Shown: positions 26,562-35,947 of the stretch, piece after piece
Position numbering within the stretch: position 1 is the first letter of the stretch
How the letters are laid out: every line of letters begins with the position of its first letter
Source: Duganella sp. Root1480D1
GTDB lineage: Bacteria; Pseudomonadota; Gammaproteobacteria; Burkholderiales; Burkholderiaceae_D
DNA length: 64,000 nt
Assembly (NCBI RefSeq): GCF_001427305.1
Contig: NZ_LMFZ01000045.1
Coordinates: forward strand, 122,598-186,597
Direction of reading: 5' to 3'
Made by a program: the position numbers and the translations under genes
Notes under the pieces: generated by a model
What the model saw: the letters and a program-made list of their open reading frames with translations, nothing else
The model's database searches: none
Told to the model about the DNA's origin: nothing

Positions 26562-29500
26562 ATGCCACAACGCCTGCGCACGCTAACAGCCTTGTTACTC
26601 GCTACCGGAGCGTACTACTTGCTGGCGCGGCTCGGCCTGATGCTCGCGCTGGCGCAAAGCAATGCCAGTCCGATCTGGCCTCCTTCCGGCTTTGCCCTGG
26701 TACTGCTGCTGCGCTTTGGCCGGCACTTGTGGCCCGCCATTTTCGTCGGCGCCTTCCTTGCCAACCTGGTGGTTTTCCAAAACAACAATGTCGCTTCATT
26801 GCCGGTCCTGCTGACCGTTTCGCTGACGATTGCCATCGGCAATACCGCAGAGTCGCTGCTAGCCCGCTGGCTGTTGCAGCGCCTGGACATCGCCAGCATT
26901 GGCCTGCAGACCCAGCGCGAAGTGTATAAATATGGCGGCGTGGCTGCGGCGGCGGCCCTCGCTTCGACCATTGCCGGCGTGCTCTCGCTCGAACTGTCCG
27001 GCATCATTCCATCTTCGCTGACCTGGCAGGTCGCTGCCACCTGGTGGACCGGCGACTTCCTGGGCCTGTTGCTGCTGGCACCGCTGGCGATGGCGATTCC
27101 AGCGCGGCTGCAATGGCCGCGCTGGTCGCCGGGGCAACTGGTGTTCCTTGCGACACTGGTGATCTGCACGCTGGCCGTTTTCCTGGGCGATGCGCATTTC
27201 GCCGCGGCCCAGTTCCTGCCTTACTGCCTGCTGTTTTTCCTGGGCCTGGCGGCGGTGAATCGTTGGCGCTCCATGGTGCGCATTGCGCTGGCCATTATTT
27301 CCGGCATCGCGATCCCCGCCACGGTCATGGACCACGGCCCTTTCGTCTCCGGCGTGTTGCATCACTCCTTGCTTTCCTTGTCCACTTACCTCGCCATCAG
27401 CAGTGTCCTGGCCTGGGTCCTGGCCATTGAAGAAGATCCGGCCCTGGCGGAAAGTTATGTCTGGACACCTATCCTGATCCTGCTGGCATGCATGACCCTC
27501 ACGGTCAGCGCCTGGGGCTGGATTACCTTTGACACCGAATCGCGCACCAGCGAGCGCTTCCAGCGCGCCGCCGAAACCGTGCGCGAAACCATCCGCCTGC
27601 GCATGGAGGGTTACGAATCGCTTCTGCGTGCCGGCACCGCCTTGTTCGATGCCTCCAACAGTGTCGAGCGCGATGAGTGGCAGCATTTCGTCGCCGGAAT
27701 GGAGCTGCAGAACCAGTATCCCGGCGTGCTTGGAATGGGTTATGCACGGTTTGCGCCGGCCGGTGCCGTGGCAGCGCTGAACAAGGAGCTGAAGGTCTGG
27801 CCCGAAGGCGATCGCGATCTGCATGCCGCAATCGTCTACCTTGAACCCCGCTCTGAGCGCAACAACACCGCCCTCGGCTACGACATGATGTCCGAACCAA
27901 CGCGCCGTGACGCCATGGTAGCGGCCATGCAACGCGGCAAAATGACCGCCAGCGGCCCGATCACGCTGGTGCAGGAAATCAAAGGGCCCAAGCAGACAGG
28001 CTTCCTGATGTTCAATCCCGTGTACTCGAAAAATGCTACCGGACACCGCGAATTGCAGGGCTTTGTCTACAGCCCTTTCCGCATGGGCGACCTGATGCAC
28101 GGCATCTTCGGTGACAGCCTGCACGAAGTACGGCTCGACGTCTATTTCCAGGACAGCAAAGGGCAACTCATGTACACCAGCGCCCGCAGCGGCACGGAAC
28201 AGAGTTTCACGCGCTTGTCCAGCCTGCAGTATGTACCGGTGGGCGATAATGGCGAGTCCTGGGCCTTGAGCGTGCGGCCGACCGCGCTGTTTGATGCCGC
28301 GGTCGACCAGGGCAAGTCCTTCATGGTACTGTTGATGGGCACGCTGATCAGCCTGCTGTTCTTCGGCGCCAGCCGCAACCTCGTCCACGAGCGGATCGCG
28401 GCTTTGCGGGCCAAGGAGCAATCGGCCAAGCAGCTCGAACAGCAGACCGCCAGCCTGGAAGAATCCGAAGCCCGCTTCAAGCTGCTCACTTCCCACATCC
28501 GCAATCACGCAATCGTGCTGCTGGACCCGACTGGCGCCATCACCACCTGGAACGAAGGCGCTGAAAAGCTGTTTGGCTACCAGGACGGGGAGATTGTTGG
28601 CCAGCCCCTGCAAGTCCTGTCCACCGAAAGCCACGCCATCACCAGCATGACACTGGCGCTTGAGCATGGCCAGTACGAATCGACCTCGCTGCGGCGGCGG
28701 CGCGACGGCAGCACCTTCCTTGGCTTGAAGCAGCTCTTTCCGGTGCACGACGATCATGGCCACTGCATTGGCTTTGCCATGATCATGCGCGACGTCACGG
28801 CCGAACGAGCGGCCGAGAAGGAATTGAACGACGCCAAGACCCAGGCCGAATCGGCCAGCGCCGCCAAGAGCGCCTTCGTCGCCAATATCAGCCATGAGCT
28901 GCGCACCCCGATGAATGCCGTGCTTGGCGTCAGCCAGATCCTGGCGCGCACCCCGCTCAATGCCGAGCAGCGCCAGTACCTCGACATGGTGTCCGGCGCC
29001 GGCCGCTCCCTGCTTGCCTTGCTGAATGACGTGCTGGACTTTTCCAAGATCGAGGCCAACAAACTGGAACTGGCCGACGACGATTTCCTGGTCGAAGACG
29101 TGCTCTGTGCCCTGGCAGCGGTGATGGCCATGACCAGCACCGACAAGAGCCTGGCCCTGTCGCTGTGCGTGGAAGCGGATGTGCCGGTGTCGCTGCATGG
29201 CGATGTGCAGCGCATCCAGCAAGTGTTGCTCAACCTGGTCAGCAATGCACTCAAATTCACCGACAGCGGCACCGTCAGCGTGCACGCCGGCCGCGATCCC
29301 TCCGAGCCCGGCATGCTGCGCTGGGAAGTCAGCGACACCGGCATCGGCATCAGCGCCGAACAGATACGACGCTTGTTCACGCCTTTCAGCCAGGCGGACG
29401 CCTCCATGGCACGCCGCTACGGCGGCACCGGGCTGGGCCTGGCGATCTCCCAGCGGCTGGCGCAAATGATGGGGGGCACGATCGACGTTTCGAGCACGCC

Positions 29501-30353
29501 GGGCCGCGGCACCACCTTCACGTTCCTGGTGCCCTTGCGTGAAGGCGACCTGCCCGACCCATATGCCTTGGCCGGTAGCCACCGCAACTGGCGCGTGCTA
29601 TACGCCGATCCCAGGCAGAACCTGCATGATGACGTGGTCCAGTTGGCGGCGCGCTGGGGCTGGCGCTGCGACACGGTCGACTCTGCGGCTGGCATCGGCG
29701 CCGCCCTGGCGCGCGGCAATTATGATTTGCTGATCTATGACAGCAGCTTGGGCAGCACTGCGCGTGCGACCAATGTGCCGCAGCGAATTTGCTTGCGCAG
29801 CGGTGCCCAGTCGACGGCTGGCGGGGCCGGAGCTGATCCCGAACTGTTGCGCCCTTTGACCCGCTCGGCCCTGTTCCACGCCTTGACGGTCCAGCCTGAA
29901 AAATCGGCCGCACCGGGCGCCCCGCCGCCTGCGGCCCGCGGCGCCTTCAGCAGTGGCAGCAAGGCGCTGCAAGGACAGTCCATCCTCCTGGCCGAGGACA
30001 ATGCGCTCAACCAGCTCGTCGCTCGCAGCATGCTGGAAGCGGTCGGCGCCCGTGTCCATATCGCCGAAAATGGTGCGCAGGCGGTGGACTTCCTGCGCAG
30101 CAGGCGGCAGCCAGTCGATTTGGTCCTGATGGATGTGCAGATGCCGGTGATGGACGGCTTCAGTGCCACACAGGCCATCCGCAACGAGCTGCGCCTGGAT
30201 TTACCTGTGCTGGCCATGAGCGCCGGCGTCACCCTTGGCGAGCGCGCCGAATGCGATGCGGCCGGCATGAATGGTTTTGTTGCCAAGCCGGTCGATGGAG
30301 ATGACTTAATAACAACGATTTTGCAATTTATTCATGCCAAGGTGCGCAATTGA
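26562..30353 (+). CDS. MASE1-CHASE-PAS hybrid sensor histidine kinase
   Basis: This 1263-residue membrane kinase begins with an eight-helix MASE1 sensor (about 1-300). It continues with an extracellular CHASE domain (about 340-530), one more membrane helix (about 590), and PAS at 640-745. HisKA has phospho-accepting H778 in ISHELRTPMN. A HATPase domain follows (about 880-1000, DTGIGIS and GTGLGLAIS). Next comes a shortened receiver-like segment (about 1010-1110), then a complete receiver domain with phospho-acceptor D1191 in VLMDVQMPVMDG. CHASE domains bind small ligands such as cytokinin-like or peptide signals. No output regulator sits beside it; the EAL protein downstream is a possible target by location only. 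Confidence 0.92.
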   Translation: MPQRLRTLTALLLATGAYYLLARLGLMLALAQSNASPIWPPSGFALVLLLRFGRHLWPAIFVGAFLANLVVFQNNNVASLPVLLTVSLTIAIGNTAESLLARWLLQRLDIASIGLQTQREVYKYGGVAAAAALASTIAGVLSLELSGIIPSSLTWQVAATWWTGDFLGLLLLAPLAMAIPARLQWPRWSPGQLVFLATLVICTLAVFLGDAHFAAAQFLPYCLLFFLGLAAVNRWRSMVRIALAIISGIAIPATVMDHGPFVSGVLHHSLLSLSTYLAISSVLAWVLAIEEDPALAESYVWTPILILLACMTLTVSAWGWITFDTESRTSERFQRAAETVRETIRLRMEGYESLLRAGTALFDASNSVERDEWQHFVAGMELQNQYPGVLGMGYARFAPAGAVAALNKELKVWPEGDRDLHAAIVYLEPRSERNNTALGYDMMSEPTRRDAMVAAMQRGKMTASGPITLVQEIKGPKQTGFLMFNPVYSKNATGHRELQGFVYSPFRMGDLMHGIFGDSLHEVRLDVYFQDSKGQLMYTSARSGTEQSFTRLSSLQYVPVGDNGESWALSVRPTALFDAAVDQGKSFMVLLMGTLISLLFFGASRNLVHERIAALRAKEQSAKQLEQQTASLEESEARFKLLTSHIRNHAIVLLDPTGAITTWNEGAEKLFGYQDGEIVGQPLQVLSTESHAITSMTLALEHGQYESTSLRRRRDGSTFLGLKQLFPVHDDHGHCIGFAMIMRDVTAERAAEKELNDAKTQAESASAAKSAFVANISHELRTPMNAVLGVSQILARTPLNAEQRQYLDMVSGAGRSLLALLNDVLDFSKIEANKLELADDDFLVEDVLCALAAVMAMTSTDKSLALSLCVEADVPVSLHGDVQRIQQVLLNLVSNALKFTDSGTVSVHAGRDPSEPGMLRWEVSDTGIGISAEQIRRLFTPFSQADASMARRYGGTGLGLAISQRLAQMMGGTIDVSSTPGRGTTFTFLVPLREGDLPDPYALAGSHRNWRVLYADPRQNLHDDVVQLAARWGWRCDTVDSAAGIGAALARGNYDLLIYDSSLGSTARATNVPQRICLRSGAQSTAGGAGADPELLRPLTRSALFHALTVQPEKSAAPGAPPPAARGAFSSGSKALQGQSILLAEDNALNQLVARSMLEAVGARVHIAENGAQAVDFLRSRRQPVDLVLMDVQMPVMDGFSATQAIRNELRLDLPVLAMSAGVTLGERAECDAAGMNGFVAKPVDGDDLITTILQFIHAKVRN

Positions 30354-30377
30354 AATCTATCAAAATGACACAAACGC

Positions 30378-30383
30378 TATAAT
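30378..30383 (+). promoter_or_regulatory. Perfect -10 box upstream of small outer-membrane gene
   Basis: TATAAT stands 32 bases upstream of the ATG at 30415, in an AT-rich gap. The -35 region at the proper spacing is poor (ATCTAT). It probably allows the barrel and EAL genes to be transcribed separately from the kinase gene. Confidence 0.4.
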
Positions 30384-30414
30384 TAACGAGCAGTCATTAT
30401 ACTTTTGGAAATAA

Positions 30415-30894
30415 ATGAAAAAGCTTTTAATCGGGGCTAGTTTTGCTGCCCTGTCGATGCCGGCGCTTGCCGACACCTTTTCAGTCATCGAAAACCAGCC
30501 CTTATCCGAACTTTGGGTAAATCCCGGTTTCTATTCCTATCACTTCCAGCGTGACAAAGGATTCGACGACACCAACCCAGGGTTCGGTGCCGAATACCGC
30601 TTTTCGACCGTGGCATCGGTGACTGCGGGCCGCTTCCACAACAGCGACCGCCAGATGTCGAATTACGCCGGGGTGTATTACCAGCCCTGGGCGATCGGCC
30701 CGGTTCGCTTGGGCGCGGTGGTCGGCGGCTTTAATGGCTACCCGAAAATGCGCGATGGTGGATGGTTCCTAGCGGCAATTCCTGTCGTCAGCGTGGAATA
30801 TCAACGCGTTGGCGTTAACTTTGCTATCGTACCTACATACAAGGAACGTTTGCATGGTGCTTTATCCGTGCAGCTGAAGTTCAAACTGATGTGA
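30415..30894 (+). CDS. Small outer-membrane beta-barrel candidate
   Basis: This 159-residue protein has a signal peptide ending at ALA after about residue 19. The mature part (about 140 residues) alternates aromatic and polar residues in short strands: NPGFYSYHF, PGFGAEYRFS, GVYYQPWAIGPVRLGAVVGG, VEYQRVGVNFAIVPTY. It ends in an LKFKLM tail. This is the pattern of an eight-stranded barrel such as PagP or PagL enzymes, but I do not see a family catalytic motif. A ribosome-binding GGAA lies four bases before the ATG. The stop overlaps the EAL gene (ATGA), so the two are probably co-translated. Confidence 0.65.
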   Translation: MKKLLIGASFAALSMPALADTFSVIENQPLSELWVNPGFYSYHFQRDKGFDDTNPGFGAEYRFSTVASVTAGRFHNSDRQMSNYAGVYYQPWAIGPVRLGAVVGGFNGYPKMRDGGWFLAAIPVVSVEYQRVGVNFAIVPTYKERLHGALSVQLKFKLM

Positions 30895-33149
30895 TTTCAA
30901 TGAACAAGCGCACATCCATTGAACACTTGCAGTCCAGTTCGCTCGAAGAATTGCAGCGGCTGGCTGGCTTTGTGTGCGGACAACCGGTGCCGGCCGAGGC
31001 ACTGGCGGATGAGCAAGTCTTGTTCACCTATCTGCCTGAGCATTATTCCGCCGACCAGCATGCCGCGCTGGCCGACCTCGCAAGCTGCGTGCGCACCCAG
31101 CAAAGCCTGCGCCAGGGCTTGGCCCGTGCCAAAGGCTTCCTGGCCGGCTTTGCCGAGCACGCGCCCGCCCCGCTGTGGATCAAGGATGCCACTGGCGACT
31201 ATGTGATGGGCAGCGGGCTGGAACAGCAAGACGGTGCTGCGCTGGAAAACCCGGACGTCACCAAGACCATGGAGACCACGGACGAAGGCAAGCGCCATTG
31301 GCTGGTGCACAAGTTCCCGATTCATGTGAATGGCGAATCGTTCACCGGCGGCTCCGCGATCGATGTCACCACCGAGGTGGAAAAAGAACGCGCCCTGATC
31401 CGCCACGACAATTTTTACGTCCTGCTGTCGCGCCTGAGCGCCCTGATTCCCCGCTCGCGCACGCTGGAACAGCTGTGCCTTGATGCTTGCCGCCTCGCGG
31501 CGCACCAACCCAGCCTCGATTGCGCAGCCATCAGCCGCCGCGCCGAAGACGGCACGCTGCACCTGTTTGCCTCCGCCAGCCGCGAAGGCCAGGAGCGCCA
31601 CTGGGGCGTGGGCGAAACGCCGCCGGACTGGCTGGCTGCCGAGTTGGCGGCGCATGTCCTGTCCACCGGCCGCGTGCAATCGGGATCGCGCAAGGGCCAT
31701 GAAATCGCCTCCTGCATGGCAGTGCCGCTGTTCGTCAACAACGAGCCCTGGGGCGTCGTCACCTTCTACTCGCGCCGTGAGCAGCATTTTGACGCCTTCT
31801 ACCGCGAACGCGCCGGGGAATTGAGCAATGAGCTGAGCTACGGCATCGAACGCCTGGTCAATGCACAGGAGATGCACCGCCTGGCGCGCACCAATGTGCT
31901 GTCCGGGCTGCCGAGCCGCCTGCAGTTTGAAGAAGAAATCGCCGCCCTCGCCGCTTCCGATGCGCGCGGCACCGTCCTGCTGATCAACATCAACCGTTTC
32001 GACGAAATCAGCTCCGCTTACGGCAATGCCGCTGCGGTCGGCCTGATGCGCCATATCGCCCAGCGCCTGCGCTCCGTGGTGGCGGAAAGCATGCTGCTGG
32101 CCCACGTTGGCGTCGGCCGTTTTGCCGTATTCCTGCCGGCGCACGGCACCCAGACTGCGGCGGAATTCATCCATGAGAAGGCAGTGCCGATGCTGCAAGG
32201 GGCCTACCAGATCAAGGAACACAAGATCTGGTGCACCATCAATGCCGGCGCTGCAGCGCTGCCGGACGATGGCACTACCGCCGATGAACTGCTGGTGAAA
32301 TCCTGGGATGCACTGGCCGCAGCACGTGACCTTGACCTGCGGTTCGGCCAATACGACCGGGCCGCCGACCGCGTGGTGGCGCGCCAGATCAGCCTGGAAG
32401 TGGAATTGCGCGAAGCGCTGGAACGGCAGGAGTTCGTCAACTTCTACCAGCCGAAGATCGACCTGCGCACCGGCAAGCTGACAGGCGCCGAAGCGCTGGT
32501 GCGCTGGCGCCATCCGCTGCGCGGACTGGTGCCGCCATCGGAATTTGTGCCGGAACTGGAACGCACCGGCCTGGTGATTGCAGTGGGCCGCCAGGTCATG
32601 CAGCGCGCCATGCAGGACTGGCGCTCCTGGCACGACGCCGGTTTGCAGCCGCCGCAGATTGCCGTCAACGTGGCGCCGGCCCAGTTCCGCTGCGATTCGC
32701 TGTTCAACGATATCGAACACGCCCTGCATACGGCAGGCGCCGACAAGCAGCCGCTGTCGATCGAGATCACGGAAAGCTCGCTGGTTTCCGACCATGACCG
32801 TGTGGTCGAAATCCTGAGCAAGGTGCGCGCACTGGACGTGCCGGTGGCAATCGACGATTTCGGCACAGGCTATTCTTCGCTGTCCTACCTGGTCAGCCTG
32901 CCGGTGGATGTCATGAAGATCGACCGCTCCTTTGTCAACCGCATGTCGCAGGATGCTGGCTATATGGGCCTGGTCAGCACGGTGGTATCGCTGGCGCACA
33001 ACCTTGACCTCAAGGTCGTGGCCGAGGGGATCGAGACGGAAGAAGAAGCCAAGCTGCTCAAGCTGCTGCGCTGCGAACAGGGACAGGGCTTCTTGTATGG
33101 CCACCCTGTCCCGGCCGACGAATTCGCGGCCTTGCTCGAACCCGCCTGA
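30891..33149 (+). CDS. GGDEF (degenerate)-EAL cyclic-di-GMP phosphodiesterase
   Basis: This 752-residue cytoplasmic protein has a PAS-like region (about 75-175) and a GAF domain (about 190-325). A GGDEF domain follows whose signature is replaced by VGVGRF near 406-411; it is therefore not expected to make cyclic-di-GMP, though it may bind GTP. The EAL domain (about 515-745) keeps E534-A-L, IDDFGTGYSS and VAEGIETEEE, so hydrolysis of cyclic-di-GMP is likely. The start could be 30891, which overlaps the barrel stop, or the ATG at 30900; neither has a strong ribosome-binding site. Function in motility or biofilm control follows from the family. Confidence 0.9.
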   Translation: MISMNKRTSIEHLQSSSLEELQRLAGFVCGQPVPAEALADEQVLFTYLPEHYSADQHAALADLASCVRTQQSLRQGLARAKGFLAGFAEHAPAPLWIKDATGDYVMGSGLEQQDGAALENPDVTKTMETTDEGKRHWLVHKFPIHVNGESFTGGSAIDVTTEVEKERALIRHDNFYVLLSRLSALIPRSRTLEQLCLDACRLAAHQPSLDCAAISRRAEDGTLHLFASASREGQERHWGVGETPPDWLAAELAAHVLSTGRVQSGSRKGHEIASCMAVPLFVNNEPWGVVTFYSRREQHFDAFYRERAGELSNELSYGIERLVNAQEMHRLARTNVLSGLPSRLQFEEEIAALAASDARGTVLLININRFDEISSAYGNAAAVGLMRHIAQRLRSVVAESMLLAHVGVGRFAVFLPAHGTQTAAEFIHEKAVPMLQGAYQIKEHKIWCTINAGAAALPDDGTTADELLVKSWDALAAARDLDLRFGQYDRAADRVVARQISLEVELREALERQEFVNFYQPKIDLRTGKLTGAEALVRWRHPLRGLVPPSEFVPELERTGLVIAVGRQVMQRAMQDWRSWHDAGLQPPQIAVNVAPAQFRCDSLFNDIEHALHTAGADKQPLSIEITESSLVSDHDRVVEILSKVRALDVPVAIDDFGTGYSSLSYLVSLPVDVMKIDRSFVNRMSQDAGYMGLVSTVVSLAHNLDLKVVAEGIETEEEAKLLKLLRCEQGQGFLYGHPVPADEFAALLEPA

Positions 33150-33157
33150 TGCCTGGC

Positions 33158-35272
33158 TCAGTGCCTCGCTGAAGTGCGCGCCGTCGCCACCTGCTCCAGG
33201 ATATGCTTCGGCACTGCTGCGTAGTGCTGGAATTCCATGGTGTAAGTCGCCCGCCCCTGCGTCAGGGAACGCAGCGACGTGGAGTAGCCGAACATCTCCG
33301 CCAGTGGCACCAGCGCGCGAATCTGCTTGCCGCCGCCACCAGGGATTTCGTCCATGCCTTGCACCATGCCTCGCCGCGTGGTCAGGTCGCCCATCACATT
33401 ACCCATGAACTCCTCGGGTGTTTCCACCTCGACGTGCATCATCGGCTCCAGCAACTGCGCATCCGCCTTGCGCATGCCTTCCTTGAAGGCCATCGAACCG
33501 GCCATTCGGAAAGCGTTCTCGTTCGAGTCCACGTCGTGGTACGAACCGAAAGTCAGCGTGGCACGCACGTCGACCACCGGGTAACCCGCCAGCACGCCGG
33601 TATTCAGCGTCTCGCGGATGCCTTTCTCCACCGCCGGAATGAACTCGCGCGGCACCACGCCGCCCTTGATCGCGTCGACGAACTCGAAGCCCTTGCCCGC
33701 TTCCATCGGTTCCAGCTTCAGCACCACATGGCCATACTGGCCCTTGCCGCCTGACTGCTTGATGAACTTGCCTTCGATATCGCTGACCGCCTTGGTGACG
33801 GTTTCGCGATAGGCCACCTGCGGCTTGCCCACCGTCGTTTCGACGCTGAATTCACGCCGCATGCGGTCCACCAGGATTTCCAGGTGCAGTTCGCCCATGC
33901 CGGACATGATGGTCTGGCCCGACTCCTCGTCGGTATGCACGCGGAAAGACGGATCCTCCTGCGCCAGGCGGTTCAGGGCAATCGCCATCTTTTCCTGGTC
34001 GGCCTTGGTCTTTGGTTCCACCGCCTGCGAAATCACTGGCTCCGGGAAGACCATCTTCTCCAGGATGATGACTTTGTCCGGATTACTCAGCGTGTCGCCG
34101 GTGGTCACGTTCTTCAAGCCCACCGCAGCCGCGATGTCGCCCGCGAACACTTCCTTGATTTCCTTGCGTTCATTGGCGTGCATCTGCAGGATGCGGCCCA
34201 GGCGTTCTTTCTGGCCCTTGGTCGGGTTGTAGACCGTGTCGCCGGAATTCACAATGCCCGAATACACGCGGAAGAAGGTCAACTGGCCCACAAACGGGTC
34301 AGTCATGATCTTGAAGGCGAGCGCTGAGAACGGCTCGTCATCGGATGGATGGCGCTCGATCTCATTGTCGTCCTCATCATGCCCTGCGATAGCCGGCACG
34401 TCGACCGGCGACGGCAGGTACTCGATTACCGCATCGAGCATGGCCTGCACGCCACGGTTCTTGAACGCGCTGCCCGCCAGCATCGGCACGATCTCATTAC
34501 GGATGGTGCGCTCGCGCAGCGCAGCCTTGATCTCGTCTTCGGTCAGCGTTTCGCCGTTCAGGTATTTTTCCGTCAGCTCTGGCGTCGCTTCGGCGGCGGC
34601 TTCGATCATATGGTCGTGCCACGTCTGCGCCAACTCTTTCAGGTTGGCGGGAATGTCCTCATAGGTGAACTTGACGCCCAGCGTCTCATCGTCCCACATG
34701 ATGGCGCGCATCTTGACCAGGTCGACCACGCCGTGGAAATTCTCCTCGGCGCCGATCGGGATCTGGATCGGCACGGCAGTGCCCTTCAAGCGGTCCTTGA
34801 TCTGCTGCTGCACGCGGAAGAAGTCCGCGCCAACGCGGTCCATCTTGTTGACGAAGGCAAGGCGCGGCACCTTGTATTTATTGGCCTGGCGCCAGACGGT
34901 TTCCGATTGCGGCTGCACACCGCCCACCGAGTCGTACACCATGACGGCACCATCGAGCACGCGCATCGAGCGTTCAACCTCGATCGTGAAGTCGACGTGG
35001 CCCGGTGTGTCGATGATGTTGATCCGGTGCTCGGGAAAATTGCCGCCCATGCCTTTCCAGAAGGCGGTGGTGGCTGCCGAGGTAATGGTGATGCCGCGTT
35101 CCTGCTCCTGCTCCATCCAGTCCATGGTCGCGGCGCCGTTGTGCACCTCACCCAGCTTGTGGTTGACCCCCGTGTAGAACAGGATGCGCTCCGTCGTCGT
35201 GGTCTTGCCAGCGTCGATGTGGGCGCTAATGCCGATGTTGCGGTAACGCTCGATAGGTGTCTTGCGGCTCAT
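33158..35272 (-). CDS. fusA: Translation elongation factor G, stand-alone copy
   Basis: This 704-residue GTPase moves the ribosome along mRNA after peptide transfer. All G motifs are intact: AHIDAGKTTTTE, RGITI, DTPGHVDF, NKMD and SAF. The start is the ATG at 35272 rather than the GTG one codon earlier, because AAGGAG lies six bases before that ATG. The rpsL, rpsG and tuf genes that accompany fusA in the str operon are absent; Burkholderiales often have two fusA copies, so this is probably the second. It is the last gene on its strand before the convergent EAL gene. Confidence 0.95.
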   Translation of the reverse strand: MSRKTPIERYRNIGISAHIDAGKTTTTERILFYTGVNHKLGEVHNGAATMDWMEQEQERGITITSAATTAFWKGMGGNFPEHRINIIDTPGHVDFTIEVERSMRVLDGAVMVYDSVGGVQPQSETVWRQANKYKVPRLAFVNKMDRVGADFFRVQQQIKDRLKGTAVPIQIPIGAEENFHGVVDLVKMRAIMWDDETLGVKFTYEDIPANLKELAQTWHDHMIEAAAEATPELTEKYLNGETLTEDEIKAALRERTIRNEIVPMLAGSAFKNRGVQAMLDAVIEYLPSPVDVPAIAGHDEDDNEIERHPSDDEPFSALAFKIMTDPFVGQLTFFRVYSGIVNSGDTVYNPTKGQKERLGRILQMHANERKEIKEVFAGDIAAAVGLKNVTTGDTLSNPDKVIILEKMVFPEPVISQAVEPKTKADQEKMAIALNRLAQEDPSFRVHTDEESGQTIMSGMGELHLEILVDRMRREFSVETTVGKPQVAYRETVTKAVSDIEGKFIKQSGGKGQYGHVVLKLEPMEAGKGFEFVDAIKGGVVPREFIPAVEKGIRETLNTGVLAGYPVVDVRATLTFGSYHDVDSNENAFRMAGSMAFKEGMRKADAQLLEPMMHVEVETPEEFMGNVMGDLTTRRGMVQGMDEIPGGGGKQIRALVPLAEMFGYSTSLRSLTQGRATYTMEFQHYAAVPKHILEQVATARTSARH

Positions 35273-35356
35273 CACAATCTCCTTGAACGATGCCTTGCGG
35301 GCATCTTCGATTCTATCAGTAACAGGAGTGCGAAGATTGGGCGGCTCAACAAGAAA

Positions 35357-35947
35357 TCAAGGGAGCGCTTTCGCCTTTATCATCGCACTCGCGCGCGCAA
35401 AATGTCCGGCACCAAGATGGTGCAAGGTATGCAGGTCGGCATTATCCTCACGGAACGACCAATGCCCATCGGAAAATACCCGTTCGTCTGCGGCTGCAGC
35501 GAGCACTTCGGCAAAGCAGGTGTCGTAAGCGTCTTCGACATGGCGTTCGGGGATCAGGCGGCACTCCAGCCAGGCGACGCAAGCTGACGACAGCAAGGGC
35601 GCTCCGGTGAGGCCGCCAGGCCGGGCAGCGATGCCGAACCGCTCGAATTTGTCCCCTTCGCGGCCACTTGACGTGCCGACTGCATAGGCCAGGTCGGCCG
35701 CGGCTGCGCCAGGAATACATACCGCGAATACGCCACTGGCGGCAATCAGCTCGCGGCTGAAAGTGTTCTTGTCGATCACGACCGCCACGCGGGGCGGAGT
35801 GAATTCCACCGGCATGGACCAGGCGGCAGCCATGATGTTGCGGCGGCCTGCGTGGGCGCTGGTCACAAGGACGGTCGGGCCGTGGTTGAGCAGCCGGCTG
35901 GCATGGTTCAGGGCCACCGGCTTGAAGTGTTCAAATTGCTGAGTCAT
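35357..35947 (-). CDS. Flavin reductase family protein
   Basis: This 196-residue protein has an FMN-binding split-barrel fold (VLVTSAH.GRRNIMAAAWSMPVEFTPP near the N-terminus is characteristic). Such proteins reduce flavin with NAD(P)H or act as flavoenzymes themselves. The ATG at 35947 is preferred over an upstream codon because a run of five G precedes it and the fold starts directly after. The start lies 17 bases inside the preceding lactonase gene, so it belongs to the sugar operon and is its last gene. What flavin reduction contributes to sugar metabolism is unclear; it might support an oxidase-like galactose oxidation step. Confidence 0.82.
   Translation of the reverse strand: MTQQFEHFKPVALNHASRLLNHGPTVLVTSAHAGRRNIMAAAWSMPVEFTPPRVAVVIDKNTFSRELIAASGVFAVCIPGAAAADLAYAVGTSSGREGDKFERFGIAARPGGLTGAPLLSSACVAWLECRLIPERHVEDAYDTCFAEVLAAAADERVFSDGHWSFREDNADLHTLHHLGAGHFARASAMIKAKALP

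Noticed and set aside
26859..29582. A 907-codon open frame on the minus strand opposite the hybrid kinase.
   Set aside because: It is an antisense shadow in GC-rich DNA; the plus-strand frame contains all kinase motifs and the antisense product has low-complexity sequence.
30350..30355. TTGAAA as a -35 box for the TATAAT at 30378.
   Set aside because: The 22-base spacing is too long for a sigma-70 promoter.
30897..33104. A 735-codon minus-strand frame opposite the EAL gene.
   Set aside because: Same reason: the EAL and GAF motifs prove the plus frame, and the opposite product shows no domain.
35289..35305. A six-base GATGCC/GGCATC hairpin between fusA and the flavin reductase gene.
   Set aside because: Short stem, no T-run; too weak to call a terminator.
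34349..35587. A 412-codon plus-strand frame opposite fusA.
   Set aside because: Antisense of the highly conserved EF-G gene; no protein-like features.
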